A stretch of 7,461 bases of DNA, from NCBI GenBank assembly GCA_019310195.1, contig JAFDET010000284.1:1-7461 (forward strand), given 5' to 3'. Numbering within the stretch: the stretch's first letter is position 1; each line of letters starts with the position of its first letter. Made by a program: the position numbers and the translations under genes. This document shows, piece after piece, positions 5,505-7,461 of this stretch. Under the pieces are notes generated by a model. That model had not been told where the DNA came from, searched no databases, and was given only the letters and a program-made list of their open reading frames with translations. Source of the DNA: Deltaproteobacteria bacterium. GTDB taxonomy: Bacteria; Myxococcota_A; UBA9160; JAFDET01.

Positions 5505-6710
5505 CTACCGCCCGCGATCCCACAGAGCGAACACCAACAGCCCGCATACCACGAGCGCGGCCGAGACGGCGAACATGGGCGGGTAGCCCAGGCCGCGAGC
5601 CACGCCGCCCAGCACCGGACCTCCGATCAGCGCGCCGGCGTCGAACACCGCAGTGTAGAGCGCCATCGCCGCGCCCAGCTCCGCGGGGCGCGCGCGGGTC
5701 ACCACCAGCCCGTTGAGGATGGGGTTCGCCATGCCGTGCCCCAGCCCGCACAGCACGCCGGCCGCCGCGAGGCCGGCATCGCTGCTCACGGTGGGGATGA
5801 GCGCCAGGCCGACGGCGAGCACCACGAACGACGGCAGCAGCACGCGCTTGGGCCCGGCCCGATCCGGCAGCCAGCCCAACCCCACACGCACTCCGATGGC
5901 GGCAAACGAGTAGGCGCTGAAGAAAAGACCCATGCTGCCGAAGTCCAGCTCTGCCAGGTACGTCTTGAGGAACGTGAAGGGACCGGCGATCGCCGTGGCG
6001 AAGACCGTGCCCATGAACCACAACGGCAGCAGATTGCGCTGCATCGCGGCCGCCGTGAAGCCCCGGGACGCCTCGCCGGGCTCGACCACCGGCTTCGCCT
6101 CGCGCAGCGGAAGCGCAACCAGCAGCGAGGCCACCGCCAGCACGACCGAAGCGGCAAAGAGTTCGCTGTAGCCGGCGCGCGCCAGGATCGCGTCACCCAG
6201 CAGCGGACCCAGGGCAATGGGCAGCATTCCCGACACGCTGAAGAGCGCCAGCCCCTGGGTGCGCCGGGAAGCCGGAACCACATCGGCCGCGTAGGTGAAG
6301 AAGCCCGCGAAGAGCATCGACTCGGCCAGCCCGTGGACCACGCGAATCAGCCAGACCCACGGACCGATCTCGCTGACCGTCAGGTAGAGCGACAGGGTGA
6401 CCACGTTGAGCGCATTGCCCACCAGGATCACCGGGCGTCGGCCCCAGTCGTCCATGGCGCGGCCCACCCAGGGCCGCACCAGCAGCGCCGCTCCAGCGGT
6501 GAGGCTCCAGATGAAGCCGATGGCCACCTCGTCGGCACCCAGGTCCTTGAGGTAGCCCGGAAGGTGCAGGTACAGGTTGAAGGCCATGCCCTGCACGAAC
6601 GTTCCCGCGAAGCAGAGCAGGAAGGCCGAGGTCAGCAGGCGCTCGCGCGGCACCGCGCGCGGCTCAGGGACGACGGTCGGCGGCGAGTCCGAAGAGCTGG
6701 GCGGCGGCAT
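5505..6710 (-). CDS. MFS transporter
   Basis: This is a hydrophobic protein of up to 401 residues, of the usual size for a 12-helix major facilitator. The first membrane segment is about residues 27-48. A motif A is clear in the loop between helices 2 and 3 (GRAMDDWGRR, 83-92). A hydrophilic central loop (about 203-226) and the related loop of the second half (GWLPDRAGPKR, 279-289) complete the two-fold architecture. It should be an inner-membrane proton-coupled symporter or exporter; substrate not readable. Its position between an APH-type kinase and an acyl-CoA dehydrogenase suggests uptake of the acid they degrade. The start is uncertain: ATG 6710 gives a Pro/Ser-rich leader overlapping the kinase reading frame, while GTG 6653 (residue 20) gives a more normal N-terminus just after a TGA at 6666-6664. 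Neither has a clear ribosome binding site. TAG at 5507-5505 ends it, 22 bases before the dehydrogenase start. Confidence 0.88.
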   Translation of the reverse strand: MPPPSSSDSPPTVVPEPRAVPRERLLTSAFLLCFAGTFVQGMAFNLYLHLPGYLKDLGADEVAIGFIWSLTAGAALLVRPWVGRAMDDWGRRPVILVGNALNVVTLSLYLTVSEIGPWVWLIRVVHGLAESMLFAGFFTYAADVVPASRRTQGLALFSVSGMLPIALGPLLGDAILARAGYSELFAASVVLAVASLLVALPLREAKPVVEPGEASRGFTAAAMQRNLLPLWFMGTVFATAIAGPFTFLKTYLAELDFGSMGLFFSAYSFAAIGVRVGLGWLPDRAGPKRVLLPSFVVLAVGLALIPTVSSDAGLAAAGVLCGLGHGMANPILNGLVVTRARPAELGAAMALYTAVFDAGALIGGPVLGGVARGLGYPPMFAVSAALVVCGLLVFALWDRGR

Positions 6711-7461
6711 CGCCCATGCACGACGGCCATCTTGAAGGTCCCGAAGACCAGGTAGTAGGCGAAGCCCTCCAACGAGCGGCCGCTCTTCTCCGCGTAGCGC
6801 GCCGCGGCCTCGTCGCGGGTCATGAAGCCCGGCACGATCGAGGGCATGGGCGCGAACGCGGCCCCGGAATCGCCCGGCCCGGCCCACTGGGAAAGCAGGG
6901 TGCCGACGTCGCACAGCGGATCGCCCAGGGTGCACATGTCCCAGTCGTAGACCGCCACGCAGCGGCCGGGGTCGTCCTCGGCCACGGACATGTTGTCCAG
7001 GCGCCAGTCGTTGTGCAGCAGCGTGGGCTGCCCCGACTTGGGGAGGTTGTCCCGGAGCCAACCGGCGACCTCGTCGGCGAGGGGAACCGGGTCGACCCGC
7101 GAGCGTTCCCAGCGATCGGACCAGCCCCGCACCTGCCGTTCGAGGAACTGCTCGGGGTGGCGGCCCAGGGTGTCGAGACCGATCGGCGCCGGGTCCACGG
7201 CATGCAACTCGGCCAGTACGTCGATCACGACACCGGAGAGCTTGCGGTTCGCCACCTCATCGTTTCCGCCGCCGAAGCACTCGGGGATCGGATTGCGCAC
7301 CACGACGCCGTGGCGCCGCTCCATGACCAGGAACGGGGCGCCGATCACGGCTTCGTCCTCGCAGAACAGGAAGGCGCGGGGCGCGTACGGGAAGGCCTGC
7401 CACAGCGCCGAGAGTGCCCGGTACTCGCGGGCCATGTCGTGGGAGCCGGGCGCCACAGGCC
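6632..7461 (-). CDS. APH-fold phosphotransferase (ACAD10/11-associated kinase type), 5' partial, damaged 3' end
   Basis: The frame is open to the right edge, so the true start lies outside; the visible part begins with VAPGSHDMAREYR, a conserved internal stretch of this family, not an N-terminus. Kinase hallmarks are present: LLHNDWRLDNM (catalytic Asp and Asn, around 7013-6981) and VYDWDMCTLGDP (metal-binding Asp, around 6951-6916). This subgroup usually accompanies or is fused to ACAD10/11-type dehydrogenases and phosphorylates the 4-hydroxyl of hydroxyacyl-CoA. After YYLVFGTFKMAVV (to about 6719) the expected Q-Q-I-Y...R-G-Q-T...R-F-A block is missing and the frame becomes Arg-rich up to a stop at 6632. 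A different frame there reads MGDAAAQLFGLAADRRP and stops at 6666-6664, which looks like the genuine C-terminus. I infer a deletion of about 60 bases, not a multiple of three, in a natural or assembled sequence. Antibiotic resistance is unlikely given the family and context. Confidence 0.82.
   Translation of the reverse strand, partial: PVAPGSHDMAREYRALSALWQAFPYAPRAFLFCEDEAVIGAPFLVMERRHGVVVRNPIPECFGGGNDEVANRKLSGVVIDVLAELHAVDPAPIGLDTLGRHPEQFLERQVRGWSDRWERSRVDPVPLADEVAGWLRDNLPKSGQPTLLHNDWRLDNMSVAEDDPGRCVAVYDWDMCTLGDPLCDVGTLLSQWAGPGDSGAAFAPMPSIVPGFMTRDEAAARYAEKSGRSLEGFAYYLVFGTFKMAVVHGRCRRPALRTRRRPSSLSRARCRASAC

Noticed and set aside
4397..6755. Plus-strand open frames of 426-439 codons
   Set aside because: Both are antisense to the dehydrogenase and MFS genes, with His/Arg/Gln-rich translations and no motif.
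6632..7461. Aminoglycoside resistance gene
   Set aside because: The motifs are of the APH superfamily at large; the DWDMCTLGDP/YYLVFGTFK type and a dehydrogenase neighbour point to the ACAD10/11-associated kinases, not resistance enzymes.

Overview
The window is GC-rich, and genuine coding frames have strongly G/C-biased third codon positions. Gene content (an HD-GYP response regulator, a PATAN/DUF4388 protein, a V4R sensor and an ACAD10/11-type acyl-CoA dehydrogenase) fits a soil or marine deltaproteobacterium or myxobacterium-like lineage. That placement is inferred from gene content and base composition only. No rRNA, tRNA, CRISPR array, insertion sequence or phage gene was seen.

Layout. 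At the left edge a small zinc-ribbon-like protein (minus strand, 1-132, 3' end outside) is divergent from the next operon. The 371-bp spacer (133-503) carries a chain of GC-rich hairpins, a short inverted repeat and a good -24/-12 (sigma-54-like) promoter candidate. A tightly packed plus-strand signalling operon follows: (1) a REC + coiled-coil + HD-GYP response regulator, predicted c-di-GMP phosphodiesterase (504-1628); (2) a XylR_N/V4R ligand-sensor domain fused to a STAS domain (1632-2630); (3) a PATAN/DUF4388 + J-domain + TPR protein (2672-4153). The combination suggests an uncharacterised route from a phosphorelay and a small-molecule sensor to a protein-assembly or chaperone output, but no partner is visible in the window.

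A 185-bp convergent spacer (4154-4338) holds a 20-bp tandem duplication that includes the stop codon of the third gene. Beyond it a minus-strand operon reads right to left: an aminoglycoside-phosphotransferase-fold (APH) kinase (5' end outside the window), an MFS transporter, and an ACAD10/11-like acyl-CoA dehydrogenase. This is the bacterial split version of the kinase + dehydrogenase pair that removes the hydroxyl of 4-hydroxyacyl-CoAs by phosphorylation and elimination, as in mammalian ACAD10/ACAD11 and in Pseudomonas levulinate (lva) catabolism. A role in uptake and degradation of a hydroxylated or keto acid is therefore likely.

Two lesions fall in this operon. A C6 run (4512-4517) shifts the dehydrogenase frame 63 codons before its natural end. 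The kinase appears to have lost about 20 residues, with a frame change, near its C-terminus. They may be real decay or assembly errors. The plus-strand operon shows no comparable damage.
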